Assembly (NCBI RefSeq): GCF_000407185.1
Contig: NZ_KE136482.1
Span: 496,001 to 560,000, forward strand
DNA: 64,000 nt
Source: Enterococcus malodoratus ATCC 43197
GTDB lineage: Bacteria; Bacillota; Bacilli; Lactobacillales; Enterococcaceae
Reading direction: 5' to 3'
Shown here: piece after piece, positions 18,309 to 28,126 of the stretch
Layout of the letters: each line of letters opens with the position of its first letter
Position numbering within the stretch: the first letter of the stretch is position 1
Translations under genes and position numbers: made by a program
The notes under the pieces: generated by a model
What the model was told of the DNA's origin: nothing
Databases searched by the model: none
What the model saw: the letters and a program-made list of their open reading frames with translations, nothing else

Positions 18309-18938
18309 TTAACCTCTAAGCCATTCTAATAGCCGCTTTCGCCTCTTTTTCGGCGGCGATTCGCCAGCTGTAGATTTGGGCTTTTCTTTCATTCGAACGG
18401 TTAGGATCATTCGCACAGGCTCTGTACTCTGATCCATACTAAGGTCTTCGAGTGTCCCGTTTGGCGGTATGATTGCCAGCACTAGGGACACTGCCTCATG
18501 TTGGCTTGGCTCTTCTGCGTTCACACATTCTGGTAATTCAACTACTTGACGCAGGATGTCTGGTTGAATCATTTTTTGTTCCACGATTAATTCTCGCAGA
18601 TCGCGGATCGGTTCTGCAGAATTTTCCGTTGATTCAATTATCGGCTCGACTGTTGGAACTGTCTGCGTTTTAACAGATTCAGCCCTTGTCATAGCAGTTG
18701 CTTCATCGTTCGTTGGATCATTTTTATCAAAAATCGGAGTCACGATCGTTTCGACAAATTTTGCAGTCACGACTTTTTGGAACAAGCCGACACCGTCTTT
18801 TTCGAATAGATTGAGCGCCGTTAACTTTTCTAAGGATGTTTTGATTTCTGTCGCGGATTTACTGGTATCTGGGTCTTTCATACTCCAGCGATGGTTTCTG
18901 CCATTGCTGTTTTCAAATGTTGCGGCTAAATTTATCAT
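18309..18938 (-). CDS. DUF2922-type N-terminal domain fused to an acidic C-terminal extension
   Basis: A 209-residue protein. Residues 1-70 (INLAATFENSNGRNHRWSMKDP, ALNLFE, FVETIVTPIFDK) fit the small DUF2922 domain as I remember it, which usually makes up a whole ~70-residue protein. Here it continues for ~140 residues: a Glu/Thr/Pro-rich linker, a second possible strand-rich block (VSLVLAIIPPNG, PVRMILTVRM) and a very basic tail (PPKKRRKRLLEWLRG). The two end blocks may be a duplicated, diverged DUF2922 unit. The RBS is weak. It follows an unknown gene by 45 nt and is probably co-transcribed with it. Function unknown. Confidence 0.5.
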   Translation of the reverse strand: MINLAATFENSNGRNHRWSMKDPDTSKSATEIKTSLEKLTALNLFEKDGVGLFQKVVTAKFVETIVTPIFDKNDPTNDEATAMTRAESVKTQTVPTVEPIIESTENSAEPIRDLRELIVEQKMIQPDILRQVVELPECVNAEEPSQHEAVSLVLAIIPPNGTLEDLSMDQSTEPVRMILTVRMKEKPKSTAGESPPKKRRKRLLEWLRG

Positions 18939-18983
18939 TTATTTTTATCATTTCTTTTCGATTTTTTTACTGCTGCTCCTTCG

Positions 18984-19367
18984 TCAAGACCCAGCCAATC
19001 CTTCTAAGGGCTCTTTGATAAATTGCGTATATAATTGCTCAAGCTTTTCAGCGATATAGGTTTTGATTGGAAATAGGCGGAGCGTTAATAACCGCCACTC
19101 CTTCGCTTCAAAATATTCTTTGAAGTAGACATAATAACGACGCAATGCTCGGGTCGATTTGGTTTTCATAAATAGACGGCGGACGAGGTCATACATGAAG
19201 AAGGAGAAATCGGCTTCTCCCAGTTCATCTCTTACTTGAAGCGCTATCAAAATTTTGACTGTCTGCGCTTCATCGCGAGTTTCTTCGTAATAGGTGCTCG
19301 TACGTTTCTCAATAGTCTTTCGTTTTAACGTAAATAATTGTCTCGGTGTAAATAGGGTTTCTGACAT
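18984..19367 (-). CDS. Hypothetical basic helical protein
   Basis: A 127-residue protein, strongly charged and probably all-helical (SETLFTPRQLFTLKRKTIEK, then RRYYVYFKEYFEAKEWRLLTL). It has no signal peptide or membrane helix. Its size and basic aromatic helices resemble small nucleic-acid-binding or sigma-like proteins, but no motif allows assignment. The start at 19367 is fixed by AAGGAGG 8-9 nt upstream; the longer frame to 19604 is rejected. It precedes the DUF2922 gene in what looks like a two-gene operon. Confidence 0.6.
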   Translation of the reverse strand: MSETLFTPRQLFTLKRKTIEKRTSTYYEETRDEAQTVKILIALQVRDELGEADFSFFMYDLVRRLFMKTKSTRALRRYYVYFKEYFEAKEWRLLTLRLFPIKTYIAEKLEQLYTQFIKEPLEGLAGS

Positions 19368-19602
19368 GCTGTCGCCTCCTTTTTTCATTTTCTGCTTGTG
19401 ATCACGCCTAAACGATACGTCAAAAAAAGCAGTAAAGTCAACGAGGTTTTTCACTTTGTCGGGAAATGTCTCAAAAACGCGACATTTTTTGCCGAATTTC
19501 ACGAATTTGAAAAAAACTATTGACAAAAATCCGGCCTTTTTGGTACTTTCCTCATAAAAAAAGACACCTGCACCTTTCGACTCATGTTTCAGAAATAACC
19601 AC
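19368..19602. other. Intergenic region upstream of the two-gene unit
   Basis: No gene is supported. On the plus strand a TTGACA box occurs near 19521 but has no good -10 partner. The region is A/T rich and ends at the dipeptidase terminator. Confidence 0.3.
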
Positions 19603-19647
19603 AAAAAACTGGAACCCTTCGCTAAGACGAGAGGTTCCAGCTTTTTT
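19603..19647. terminator. Intrinsic terminator
   Basis: CTGGAACC (19609-19616) pairs with GGTTCCAG (19633-19640), with T runs available on both strands. It terminates the dipeptidase gene on the minus strand. Confidence 0.75.
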
Positions 19648-19655
19648 AATATCTA

Positions 19656-21062
19656 TTAGTCGTTCAAGTTGTAGCGCAATTTCATTTTTTCTGAACCTGA
19701 GATGACCATATCGCCAAATAGTTTGGTTTGACGAGTGAAAGATTCTTCTGCTAATTTTTCATTGGCAGCTTCCAAGAATTTTTGGACATCAGATTGATCT
19801 GCAACAGCCTTGTCGGTTTCATTTTGAATACCGTGGTAGGCAGACATTGCTTGCAATTCAAAGGTATTGCGGAAATCAACGTAGAAATTGTAATCCGTAT
19901 CCCCAAGTAAAGCAGTTGCACAGCTTAACCAGTACATATTATTCATGTCAAAAGTACCAGTCGCATCTTTATAGCATGCTGGTGTGTCATTAACATTTGA
20001 ATAGAATGGCACGACAGTATTAAAGGTATTCGCACCATAAGCTAACCAGTGAACACCAGCGATTTCAGCTGGTACACCGTTACGAATTTGTAAAATGTGT
20101 ACATTGTGGTTACGGTTGATCCCGATTGGACGAATCAAGGTTTTTTCTGCTTCTGTCCCGTCGCCGTAAGGATCGTATTTCGTATTTTCAAAGTGAGAGC
20201 TTAACACAAATTTCACGTCTTCAATGGAGATTTTGCGGTTCGCATGACAAATGAATGGCAAATCTTGATCCATTGGGTCTTGTTCCACTTCAGGAGTGAA
20301 ATATTTTTGACCGTACCAAGCACGCGGATTGTTATACACTGTATCTTTAATAGAAGAACTACCAAAAATGTGGCGCAAGTTGTAGCCTTCAAAATCTGGA
20401 TTCAAGTGATTATCTTCAATCAATGCTTGCAAATCATCAGAGCAAAGCGTATCAGCAGAATCAAAATCAAAGTCGTCGATATTCATGCGGTTTGGTGCAA
20501 CTACGTAGGCATCATCTGGGATACGTACTGCTGCCCAATGATGGCCGCCGATTGTTTCCAACCACCAAACGTCATCTTGATCAGAAAAAGCGATCCCGTT
20601 TGGTTCGTAAGTTCCGTATTGTTTTAGCAATGCGCCTAAACGTTCAACGCCTTCTTTGGCACTGTGAATATAAGGTAAAACTAAAGTAACAAGATCTTCT
20701 TCTCCAATCCCACCTCCAACATAAGGATCGATTCCTTGAATCCGCGGATTAGTTGTGATTGTTTCAGTTGCAGACATCGCGATATTTTCGCTGTTGATCC
20801 CCGCAGCTGGCCAGATACCATTGGTTAAAATAGAATTTGGCATTGATGTGTAACGCATTGGATTGTCAGGCAATTCAACTTTCACACCGCTGATTACTGC
20901 TTGATAGTTTCTTGGCTGGTCTTCTGGTTGAACGACTACAAAACGTTGTGGGTCCAGAGCTTCATGCCCATCATCGTTCCTTGAAATAATAGTTGAGCCA
21001 TCGATTGATGCTTTCTTTCCGACTAGTACAGTGGTACATGAACCTTTTACTCTTTTTGTCAT
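19656..21062 (-). CDS. pepD: C69 family dipeptidase
   Basis: A 468-residue cytoplasmic Ntn-hydrolase. [25 protein letters not shown] near the N-terminus is the C69 signature; the Cys is the expected N-terminal nucleophile once the first few residues are removed. It would cleave dipeptides of broad specificity during peptide utilisation, as PepD of lactobacilli does. The start at 21062 is preferred over 21086 because GGGAGAG lies upstream at suitable spacing. It has its own promoter (21096-21124) in the gap after trpA. Confidence 0.88.
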   Translation of the reverse strand: MTKRVKGSCTTVLVGKKASIDGSTIISRNDDGHEALDPQRFVVVQPEDQPRNYQAVISGVKVELPDNPMRYTSMPNSILTNGIWPAAGINSENIAMSATETITTNPRIQGIDPYVGGGIGEEDLVTLVLPYIHSAKEGVERLGALLKQYGTYEPNGIAFSDQDDVWWLETIGGHHWAAVRIPDDAYVVAPNRMNIDDFDFDSADTLCSDDLQALIEDNHLNPDFEGYNLRHIFGSSSIKDTVYNNPRAWYGQKYFTPEVEQDPMDQDLPFICHANRKISIEDVKFVLSSHFENTKYDPYGDGTEAEKTLIRPIGINRNHNVHILQIRNGVPAEIAGVHWLAYGANTFNTVVPFYSNVNDTPACYKDATGTFDMNNMYWLSCATALLGDTDYNFYVDFRNTFELQAMSAYHGIQNETDKAVADQSDVQKFLEAANEKLAEESFTRQTKLFGDMVISGSEKMKLRYNLND

Positions 21063-21095
21063 ACTTGAAACACTCTCCCTTTTCATGGTATCTCA

Positions 21096-21124
21096 AGTAT
21101 AACGCTAAAAAAATTAAACACCAA
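21096..21124 (-). promoter_or_regulatory. Promoter of the dipeptidase gene
   Basis: TTGGTG (21119-21124), 17-nt spacer and TATACT (21096-21101) on the minus strand, within the short gap between trpA and pepD. The dipeptidase is therefore probably not dependent on trp operon transcription. Confidence 0.65.
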
Positions 21125-21132
21125 ATGAAACC

Positions 21133-21888
21133 CTATTGGAAGATTTCGGCTACTAATTTTCCAGTTTCTGCTGTTCCCTGTTCTTCTAGTGAACGGACAA
21201 TTTTCGAACCGATCACCACGCCATCACAGACCTGTTGGAAGTTTTTGACCTGCTCGCTCGTTGAGATGCCAAAGCCCGCCAATACCGGAATTTTGCTGGC
21301 TGACTTAACCTTCGCTAAATGCTCCATCAGATCCTGACGGAAATTTTGATCCGTTCCGGTTATTCCATTGACTGTTACTGCGTAAATGAAACCTTCTGCC
21401 TCTGCAGTCAACTCCTCGATCCGTTCCGTGGGACTCGTTAAGGAGACTAAGGTCAACAAGGCCATCTCACCTAAATCTGGTGTCACCAAATTGCGATGCT
21501 CATAAGGCAAATCCGGAATAATCAAACCTTGAACGGCCGTCCCCTGCAAATCATGCACCAGCTCCTTGATCCCATAATGGAAGAAAGAATTACTGTAGCC
21601 CATCAAAATCAACGGCACCTCTGAATGGATTTCATGCAATGTTGCGATCAATTTTTTCAAGGTGACTTGTTGGGCAAACGCTCGCAATCCTGCTGCTTGT
21701 ATCGTTGGCCCATCTGCGACTGGATCGGAAAAAGGGACACCCAGCTCAATCGCAGCAGCCCCCTGTTCGGCCAGCATCACGATTTCTTCTGCTAATTTAT
21801 CTAAGCCCTGTGCGCCCGCCATAATATAAGGCACGAATAATTTTTCTGTTTCCGCTTTGTTTTTTAAGTTTTGCGTCAATGGTTTCAT
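21133..21888 (-). CDS. trpA: Tryptophan synthase alpha chain
   Basis: A 251-residue TIM barrel that cleaves indole-3-glycerol phosphate to indole and glyceraldehyde-3-phosphate, passing indole to TrpB. The motif [17 protein letters not shown] carries the catalytic Asp, and GFGIST is the phosphate-binding loop. It overlaps trpB by 4 nt at the end of trpEGDCFBA. Confidence 0.97.
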   Translation of the reverse strand: MKPLTQNLKNKAETEKLFVPYIMAGAQGLDKLAEEIVMLAEQGAAAIELGVPFSDPVADGPTIQAAGLRAFAQQVTLKKLIATLHEIHSEVPLILMGYSNSFFHYGIKELVHDLQGTAVQGLIIPDLPYEHRNLVTPDLGEMALLTLVSLTSPTERIEELTAEAEGFIYAVTVNGITGTDQNFRQDLMEHLAKVKSASKIPVLAGFGISTSEQVKNFQQVCDGVVIGSKIVRSLEEQGTAETGKLVAEIFQ

Positions 21889-23078
21889 TTTGCTGCCTCC
21901 ATTCGTTCTTTGATTTGCTGAACATCTTTGTCCCCGCGACCGGAAAGATTCATGACGATGATTTGATCCTTGTCCATCGTCGGCGCCACCTTCATAACTT
22001 GCGCTAATGCGTGAGAGCTTTCCAACGCTGGAATAATCCCTTCTAATTGAGAAAGATAATGAAATGCTTCAACCGCCTCATCGTCATCGATCGCCGCATA
22101 TTCTGCCCGACCAATATCATGTAGAAATGAATGTTCTGGACCGATCCCAGGATAATCTAACCCGGCAGAGATCGAGAAAGCCTCTAATACTTGACCATCA
22201 TCATCTTGCAGCAAGTGCATTTTTGCACCATGCAGGACACCTACACTCCCCTTATTGATTGAGGCCGCATGTTCATCGGTATCTAATCCATGACCTGACG
22301 CTTCCACTCCCATTAATCGAACGTCTTCGTCTTCGATAAACGGATAAAACATCCCCATCGCATTGCTTCCGCCGCCGACACAAGCCATTACCAAATCAGG
22401 CAATCGTCCTTCTGCTTCCAGAATTTGTTTACGTGTCTCGATACCGATCACGCTTTGATAGTCTCGAACGATCTCAGGAAATGGATGCGGCCCTAAAACC
22501 GACCCCATCACATAATGGGTGTCCTCCACCGTTGCGACCCAGTAGCGTAAAGCCTCATTCACGGCATCCTTCAAGGTCTTACTGCCGGAAGTCACACTTT
22601 CCACTTTTGCCCCTAAAAGCTCCATTCGAAAGACATTCAGGGCCTGACGCTTCACATCGACCTCACCCATAAAGATTGTACATTCCATTCCGAATAGCGC
22701 AGCCGCGGTGGCCGTTGCCACCCCATGTTGACCCGCGCCAGTTTCAGCGACAACTTTGCGTTTGCCCATCTTTTTGGCTAACAATACTTGTCCTAAAGCA
22801 TTATTAATTTTATGTGCACCAGTGTGGTTCAAGTCCTCGCGCTTCAAATAAATTTTGGCTCCGCCTAAGTCATTGGTCAAACGTTCCGCAAAATAAAGTG
22901 GATTTTCCCGACCTACATATTGCTTCAGATAGTACATCAACTCTTTTTGAAATTCTGGATCTTGCTTCGATTCCTCGTAAGTCGCTTCCAATTCTTGGAT
23001 CGCATACATTAATGTTTCGGGAACAAACTTCCCGCCATATTCCCCGTAGAAACCTTCCTGATTCGGTTCTTGATACAT
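21885..23078 (-). CDS. trpB: Tryptophan synthase beta chain
   Basis: A 397-residue PLP enzyme that joins indole and serine to give tryptophan. [13 protein letters not shown] holds the PLP lysine, [16 protein letters not shown] is the conserved substrate loop and [10 protein letters not shown] the phosphate-binding glycine loop. The start at 23078 ([16 protein letters not shown]) has AAGGAG 7 nt upstream and matches the family N-terminus. The gap to trpF (23079-23173) is the largest inside the operon. Confidence 0.97.
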   Translation of the reverse strand: MYQEPNQEGFYGEYGGKFVPETLMYAIQELEATYEESKQDPEFQKELMYYLKQYVGRENPLYFAERLTNDLGGAKIYLKREDLNHTGAHKINNALGQVLLAKKMGKRKVVAETGAGQHGVATATAAALFGMECTIFMGEVDVKRQALNVFRMELLGAKVESVTSGSKTLKDAVNEALRYWVATVEDTHYVMGSVLGPHPFPEIVRDYQSVIGIETRKQILEAEGRLPDLVMACVGGGSNAMGMFYPFIEDEDVRLMGVEASGHGLDTDEHAASINKGSVGVLHGAKMHLLQDDDGQVLEAFSISAGLDYPGIGPEHSFLHDIGRAEYAAIDDDEAVEAFHYLSQLEGIIPALESSHALAQVMKVAPTMDKDQIIVMNLSGRGDKDVQQIKERMEAAK

Positions 23079-23173
23079 GAAATCACTCCTTAAATTTTCT
23101 TTTCTTACATTCATTCATTTATAAATTTAAAAATCACTGATAAAAAAGGAATGATCTTCACTCCGTATATCCT

Positions 23174-23776
23174 TTATTTCTGAGCATCCGCTGCTTTTAC
23201 CGCTTGGCAAAAGGCAGCGATTTTTGCTAAATCTTTTTCGCCGTCAGTTTCGACCCCGCTGGAAACATCTACTACCCGCGGTTGAAAGAACTGGATCGCT
23301 TCTCCGACATTTTCAGCCGTTAATCCACCTGCTAACCAAAGCTTCTTTTTAGGCAGATGCCGCTGATCAACCAATTGCCAGTCAAAGGTCTGTCCGTTTC
23401 CGCCCATCAGTTTTGCTGGCGGTGCATCTAATAAAAAATGCGGATACTGAAAGAAATAAATCGACTCCTGATCTTTGATGCTGAAGGCTCGAATGATTGG
23501 TCGAGAAAGCTCTGTTAAATCTGATTTCCCGTGAATTTGAATCATATCCAAGTCAGCGATAGCGACGATTTCTTCAACCTCTTCTTTCTGCGGTGAAACG
23601 AAAACGCCGACTTTTTTAATTTCCTGCGGCAAATCTCTTGTCAAATCGCGAACCTTTTCTGGTCGCACCTGTCGAGGACTTTCAGCAAAAACAAAACCAA
23701 GATAATCCGCGCCCGCCATTACCGCAGCTTCGATCGCTTGTCGGTTTTTCAGACCGCATATTTTGACTTGCGTCAT
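23174..23776 (-). CDS. trpF: Phosphoribosylanthranilate isomerase
   Basis: A 200-residue TIM barrel performing the Amadori rearrangement of phosphoribosylanthranilate. It starts with VKICGL (catalytic Cys), has IQIHGKSD in the middle, and DVSSGVETDGEKD near the end, which is the phosphate-binding signature. It overlaps trpC by 4 nt. Confidence 0.96.
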   Translation of the reverse strand: MTQVKICGLKNRQAIEAAVMAGADYLGFVFAESPRQVRPEKVRDLTRDLPQEIKKVGVFVSPQKEEVEEIVAIADLDMIQIHGKSDLTELSRPIIRAFSIKDQESIYFFQYPHFLLDAPPAKLMGGNGQTFDWQLVDQRHLPKKKLWLAGGLTAENVGEAIQFFQPRVVDVSSGVETDGEKDLAKIAAFCQAVKAADAQK

Positions 23777-24531
23777 TCTCGACTCACCCGCAATTCGATG
23801 ATTTTTTCTGCAGGGTCCTCCGCTCTCATCAACGTCTCCCCGACAAGAATCCCCTGATAAGCCTGTTTAATTTTTTCAACATCCCCGCCTGTCCTAAAGC
23901 CGGATTCACTGATATAGAGCGTGTCCCCTTCCGGCTGGGCCAAATCCAAACTAGTTTGGATCGAAACGTCAAATGTTTTCAAATTCCGATTATTGATACC
24001 GATGATTTTTGCACCAAGCGCTTGAGCCTTGCTCAACTCCTCTGCATCATGCACCTCGACAAGTACTTCCAGTCCACGATCTTGCGCTCCTTGATAAAGT
24101 TTTGCCAAGCGCGAAGAGGATAATGCGGCGACAATCAGCAACACGATACTCGCTCCGGCTTTTTTCGCTCGGTCCAACTGCTGTTCATCGATGATAAAAT
24201 CTTTGCATAAAAGCGGAACTTCAACGACCTGCGCAATCGCAGCCAGATCAGTGATTCTGCCCTTAAAAAACACTGGATCGGTCAATACCGAGATCGCGCT
24301 GACTCCGGCTTGCTCATAACTTTCGGCCTGCTGCAAGATATCTACGTCTTCATTAATCGTTCCTTTTGAGGGAGAGGCGCGTTTGATTTCACCGATCACA
24401 TGCATCCTTTCAGGGTGGTCTTTCACCATTTGATAAAAGGAAGGACGCTGCTTCGTACGAACTTCCTGTACAGCTGTTAGGTTTTCAACCTCTTTTTTCT
24501 TTTCTCGCAAGATTTTTGTCAAAAAGTCCAT
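23773..24531 (-). CDS. trpC: Indole-3-glycerol phosphate synthase
   Basis: A 252-residue TIM barrel that closes the indole ring. EIKRASPSKG contains the catalytic Lys and phosphate contacts, LCKDFIIDEQQ the second catalytic Lys, and GINNRNLKTF plus SESGF complete the family motifs. Its ATG directly abuts the trpD stop. Confidence 0.97.
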   Translation of the reverse strand: MDFLTKILREKKKEVENLTAVQEVRTKQRPSFYQMVKDHPERMHVIGEIKRASPSKGTINEDVDILQQAESYEQAGVSAISVLTDPVFFKGRITDLAAIAQVVEVPLLCKDFIIDEQQLDRAKKAGASIVLLIVAALSSSRLAKLYQGAQDRGLEVLVEVHDAEELSKAQALGAKIIGINNRNLKTFDVSIQTSLDLAQPEGDTLYISESGFRTGGDVEKIKQAYQGILVGETLMRAEDPAEKIIELRVSRE

Positions 24532-25545
24532 TTAGGCCACCTCCTGTTGTTTAGTTATCAACTGTTGCAGCCGATCGTAGGCAGCTCCGGAAAGAATTGA
24601 TTGTTCTGCCTCAGTAATCCCGTCAGCCAAGGTTTCCACTCGACCGCTGGCTAGAAAACCTAATCCGGCATTTAGCAAAACAGTTTCATAGTAAGCAGAG
24701 GGCACGCCTTTTAAGACAGAAAGTAGAATCTCTTTATTTTTCTCAGCCGATCCACCAACGATTCCGACTAATGGAACCTTTTTGAAGCCAACTTCTTCTG
24801 GATCAAAAGAAAATTCTTCAACCACATCATTTTGATAAATCGCGCAATGAGTTGTACCAGCCAGGTTCGCTTCGTCCATACCACCGTGTCCATGAACCAC
24901 GATCGCTCGTTTCCGTCCCAACTGCCCCAATGTTTTCGCCGATTCGACTAGGGAATCACCCGCATAAGTTCCCATCAATTGATGTTCTAAAGGATAAGGG
25001 TTAATGATTGGACCCAATAAGTTGAAAATCGTCGGTGTCGCTAGCTCCTTGCGAATATGCATCACCGCACCCATGGCAGGATGCAATGTTGGTGCGAAAA
25101 GAAACGCGATTCCAGCTTCCTTCAATAAATAATCAATTTTCCCAGGACTGACCGTCAATGAAATCCCTAATGCTTCTAACACGTCAGCACTGCCGGATTT
25201 GCTGGAAATGCTGCGATTTCCATGCTTCGCCATGGGAATCCCGCCGCCTGCTAGAACAAACGCCGAGGTCGTACTGACATTAAAGCTATGCGAGTGATCA
25301 CCGCCTGTACCGCAATTGTCCATCACGCCAGCCGGCGCTGCTAACATCGGCGTCCCTTTCCCCTGCATGACTTGAGCCAAGCCTGTCAACTCTGTTGCTG
25401 CGACGCCTTTAACTTTTAATCCAACTAATAAGCCGCTGATTTGGCTATCCGTCAATTCTTGTTCAAAGATCGCTTTGCCCAGCTGCTGCATTTCATTGAT
25501 GGTCAAATCTTTTCCACGATAAACTTTTTCAAATAATTCCTGCAT
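24532..25545 (-). CDS. trpD: Anthranilate phosphoribosyltransferase
   Basis: A 337-residue enzyme that transfers phosphoribose from PRPP to anthranilate. DNCGTGGDHSHSFNVST is the glycine-rich PRPP-binding motif and KHGNRSISSKSGSADVLEALG the second conserved block. The start at 25545 is one base after the trpG stop; the longer frame to 25632 lies within trpG and is rejected. Confidence 0.96.
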   Translation of the reverse strand: MQELFEKVYRGKDLTINEMQQLGKAIFEQELTDSQISGLLVGLKVKGVAATELTGLAQVMQGKGTPMLAAPAGVMDNCGTGGDHSHSFNVSTTSAFVLAGGGIPMAKHGNRSISSKSGSADVLEALGISLTVSPGKIDYLLKEAGIAFLFAPTLHPAMGAVMHIRKELATPTIFNLLGPIINPYPLEHQLMGTYAGDSLVESAKTLGQLGRKRAIVVHGHGGMDEANLAGTTHCAIYQNDVVEEFSFDPEEVGFKKVPLVGIVGGSAEKNKEILLSVLKGVPSAYYETVLLNAGLGFLASGRVETLADGITEAEQSILSGAAYDRLQQLITKQQEVA

Positions 25546-25546
25546 G

Positions 25547-26077
25547 TTAAATCCCTGCTTTCTGTAAAAATTGAGTGAGGTAGCTGGCGCCATCTTCTGT
25601 TCCGATTGATTCTGGATGGAATTGCAGGCCAAATACCGGATAGCGTTTGTGACGAATTGCCATGATACAGCCTTCTGCTTGATCAGTTACTTCCAAATCC
25701 TGCGGCAATTCTTTTGGATCAATTACCAGCGAGTGGTAACGCATCACTTGGCGATCCGTCTGACCTTGCAGGCGTGATTGTTTGCCGTGCATGATGGTAG
25801 GGGCACTGACAATTTTTCCGCCGAAAACTTCACCAATCGCCTGATGACCAAGGCAAATTCCTAAGATCGGTTTCCGGCGATAAAAACGACGAATCAGCAT
25901 TTCCATCTTTCCTGCTTCTTCTGGTCGTCCCGGTCCCGGCGAAAGTACGATCGCCGAGGCCTTTTCCGCCGTTGAGAACAATTCTGGATCGTCGTTTCGT
26001 AAAATTTGCAGATCCTCTGGTAAAAGCTGTACCAGATTATAGGTAAATGAATCATAATTATCGACTAATAAAATCAT
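25547..26077 (-). CDS. trpG: Anthranilate synthase component II (glutamine amidotransferase)
   Basis: A 176-residue class I amidotransferase. DNYDSFTYNLVQ at the N-terminus, GICLGHQAIGE with the nucleophilic Cys, and FGLQFHPESIGTEDG with the His/Glu pair are all present. It supplies ammonia to TrpE and overlaps the trpE stop by 4 nt. Slightly shorter than many homologues (~190). Confidence 0.95.
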   Translation of the reverse strand: MILLVDNYDSFTYNLVQLLPEDLQILRNDDPELFSTAEKASAIVLSPGPGRPEEAGKMEMLIRRFYRRKPILGICLGHQAIGEVFGGKIVSAPTIMHGKQSRLQGQTDRQVMRYHSLVIDPKELPQDLEVTDQAEGCIMAIRHKRYPVFGLQFHPESIGTEDGASYLTQFLQKAGI

Positions 26078-27423
26078 TGTCCTACCTCCATCAGCGCTTT
26101 GGCTTTTTGTAATGTTTCAAAATATTCACTCGTTGGCTCCGAGTCGTAGACGATTCCCGCCCCCGCTTGCACATGTGCTCGCTGATCCTTAATGACCATC
26201 GTGCGGATCGCAATCGCAAAATCAGCCTGATCTTTTTGGTCGAGAAATCCGACAGCTCCCGCATAGATCGAACGTTTGACTGTTTCCCATTGATAGATGC
26301 GGGTCATCGCCCGAATCTTGGGCGCACCGCTGACCGTTCCAGCTGGCAGTGTCGCCTTCAACGCATCCATCGCCGTTAAGTTTGGCTTTAATTTCCCTGT
26401 CACTACAGAAACTAGATGCATCACAAAACGATAACGTTCAATGGTCAAGTATGTCGGTACAGCCACAGATCCGCGGACAGCCACCTTGCCTAGATCATTT
26501 CTACCAAGATCCACCAACATCCGATGCTCCGCGATTTCCTTCGGATCATTTTGCAGCTCGTTTGCCAACGCTTCATCTTCCTGTGAATTCTCTCCACGCT
26601 TTCTAGTCCCGGCGATCGGATTAGTCGTCACTCGTTCCCCTTCAACGGTGACTAGACTTTCCGGCGAACTGCCAATCACCTGAACCTCTGGAAAATCCAA
26701 GTAGTAAAGATATGCCGAAGGATTGCTTTTTCTCAACTGTCTAAAATAAGTAAAGGGATCGATTGAAAACTCTGCCGACAAACGCTGGGAAGGTACCACT
26801 TGAAACAGATCCCCCGCAATAATTCTTTCCTTCGCCTGCTTCACAATCGTTTCAAATTCTTTTTGAGAAAAATTACTCGTAAAGTGCAACGGCTCCATTT
26901 CTATATCAGGCAGGTCTATTTCCGGTTGAAGCTTCTGCTCTAATTCCTCTAAACGTCTATCCAACTGTTCTTCCGTATCCTTGCTGTAACTATTTCCAAC
27001 CACCAATTTGCACGTTAGATTTCGTTTGTCATAGAGCACATAGGATTCATATAGATAAAATTGCAGGTCAGGAAGATTCAGCTCATCTTGAGGAATCTCG
27101 CCGATATTTTCGTAACAAGCCGCCACATCATAACCCACATAACCAATTGCTCCGCCCTGAAACGGCAGGTCTGCTAGTTCCGCTTCATCTGTCAGCACAT
27201 ATTTTTCCAGTTCCTTTAGTGGGTCTTCACATGGATAACTCTCCGCGCCATCGCAAAAGTTCCCATTTTGAAAACTCAGCAGCTTGACCGGATCAAAAGC
27301 GATGATCGAATAATCCTGTGTCTCAGACCTTCGCTCAAACAAACACGTTCCGCGAGCTTCCAAGCTGTAATAGATAGTTAGTGGATTTAAATTTTTATTG
27401 GTGATCGCTTTTATTTTTTTCAT
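26074..27423 (-). CDS. trpE: Anthranilate synthase component I
   Basis: A 449-residue chorismate-utilising enzyme making anthranilate. The block AGDLFQVVPSQRLSAEF, IGSSPESLV, TNPIAGTRKRG and LVDLGRNDLGKVA are the family signatures. The start at 27423 (MKKIKAITNKN) is supported by AAGGAG 7 nt upstream. An in-frame ATG at 27498 extends the frame by 25 codons but has no ribosome binding site and falls in the repeated leader. First gene of the operon, under two T-boxes. Confidence 0.95.
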   Translation of the reverse strand: MKKIKAITNKNLNPLTIYYSLEARGTCLFERRSETQDYSIIAFDPVKLLSFQNGNFCDGAESYPCEDPLKELEKYVLTDEAELADLPFQGGAIGYVGYDVAACYENIGEIPQDELNLPDLQFYLYESYVLYDKRNLTCKLVVGNSYSKDTEEQLDRRLEELEQKLQPEIDLPDIEMEPLHFTSNFSQKEFETIVKQAKERIIAGDLFQVVPSQRLSAEFSIDPFTYFRQLRKSNPSAYLYYLDFPEVQVIGSSPESLVTVEGERVTTNPIAGTRKRGENSQEDEALANELQNDPKEIAEHRMLVDLGRNDLGKVAVRGSVAVPTYLTIERYRFVMHLVSVVTGKLKPNLTAMDALKATLPAGTVSGAPKIRAMTRIYQWETVKRSIYAGAVGFLDQKDQADFAIAIRTMVIKDQRAHVQAGAGIVYDSEPTSEYFETLQKAKALMEVGQ

Positions 27424-27475
27424 GATAAGACTCCTTAGAAATAGATTTGATGATTCAGAAAATTCTTTAGCGTTA

Positions 27476-27656
27476 AGAAAACTGACTAGCTCGTTCATTT
27501 TGTTTTCATTATTCGTACGATTCCACTAAGGGACTAAAGTACCAAGTGGAACTCGCAGTTACCTCACAAGTTAGGTTTAGATTTTCCTAACGTAAAATCC
27601 TTTATTTTCGTACACATATCATTTTTCTAATCATGCTGAAGCATGAAGAAAAACTG
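27476..27656. repeat. Leader repeat copy 1 (between T-box 2 and trpE)
   Basis: About 180 bases that share several blocks with 27950-28126: a GAAAACTGA...TTCATTTTG block, a palindromic block at 27520-27549 (CCACTAAGG...CCAAGTGG), a block at 27549-27580 (ACTCGCAGTTACCTCACAAG) and a block near 27622-27656. The blocks occur in cyclically permuted order relative to copy 2, as expected if a leader unit was tandemly duplicated. Confidence 0.75.
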
Positions 27657-27897
27657 ACAAAAAAGCCCCCAAACCAAAGAAACTCTGGTTTGAGGGCGCA
27701 AATAGCACGGTACCACCTCTTTTTACTGTTCGAAAACAGCAACTCTAATCGTCCAACAACGATCGCACTCTGTAACGGGAGCTCCCGTCGTTCCCTACTG
27801 TGATTCAAGAACGCTCCAACAAGTCCATTCACTAAGGAAAAAATGTTTCTTCTCATCAACCGAAACTTTCTGTGATTTTTTCTATCCTAGCTACTTC
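27655..27897 (-). ncRNA. tRNA-Trp T-box riboswitch, promoter-distal copy
   Basis: Minus-strand leader with a UGG specifier at 27827-27825 in a GAAUGGACUU context, an inner conserved region near 27775-27790, the T-box sequence (AGGTGGTACCGTG, 27706-27718) and an intrinsic terminator (27657-27697) whose arms are GC-rich and end in a T run. Uncharged tRNA-Trp would pair with UGG and the UGGN bulge and favour the antiterminator. The variable T-box base is U here but C in the first copy. Confidence 0.9.
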
Positions 27898-27949
27898 TCT
27901 TGTTTATGATTTGGTTTTAAATATTGTTTTAATAAATTAAATGAGCACC

Positions 27950-28126
27950 TGAACTCGCAGTTACCTCACAAGTTAGGTTTGGATTTTTCTAATCATGCTG
28001 AAGCGTGAAGAAAAACTGAACAGCTAGTTCATTTTGTAGTAATTATTTTTCTCAGAAGAAAAATAACTTTGTTTTCACTACGCATACGATTCCACTAAGG
28101 TATTAAAAATACCAAGTGGAACTCGC
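27950..28126. repeat. Leader repeat copy 2 (between the two T-boxes)
   Basis: Shares blocks with 27476-27656. The palindrome here (28090-28119) has arms GGTATT/AATACC where copy 1 has GGGACT/AGTACC, so both arms changed together and pairing is kept. This argues for a functional RNA or DNA hairpin rather than a neutral duplication. Confidence 0.75.

Noticed and set aside
27424-27498. N-terminal extension of trpE, or a trp leader peptide, from the ATG at 27498
   Set aside because: No RBS, no Trp codons, and the sequence lies within the duplicated leader; the ATG at 27423 has a proper RBS.
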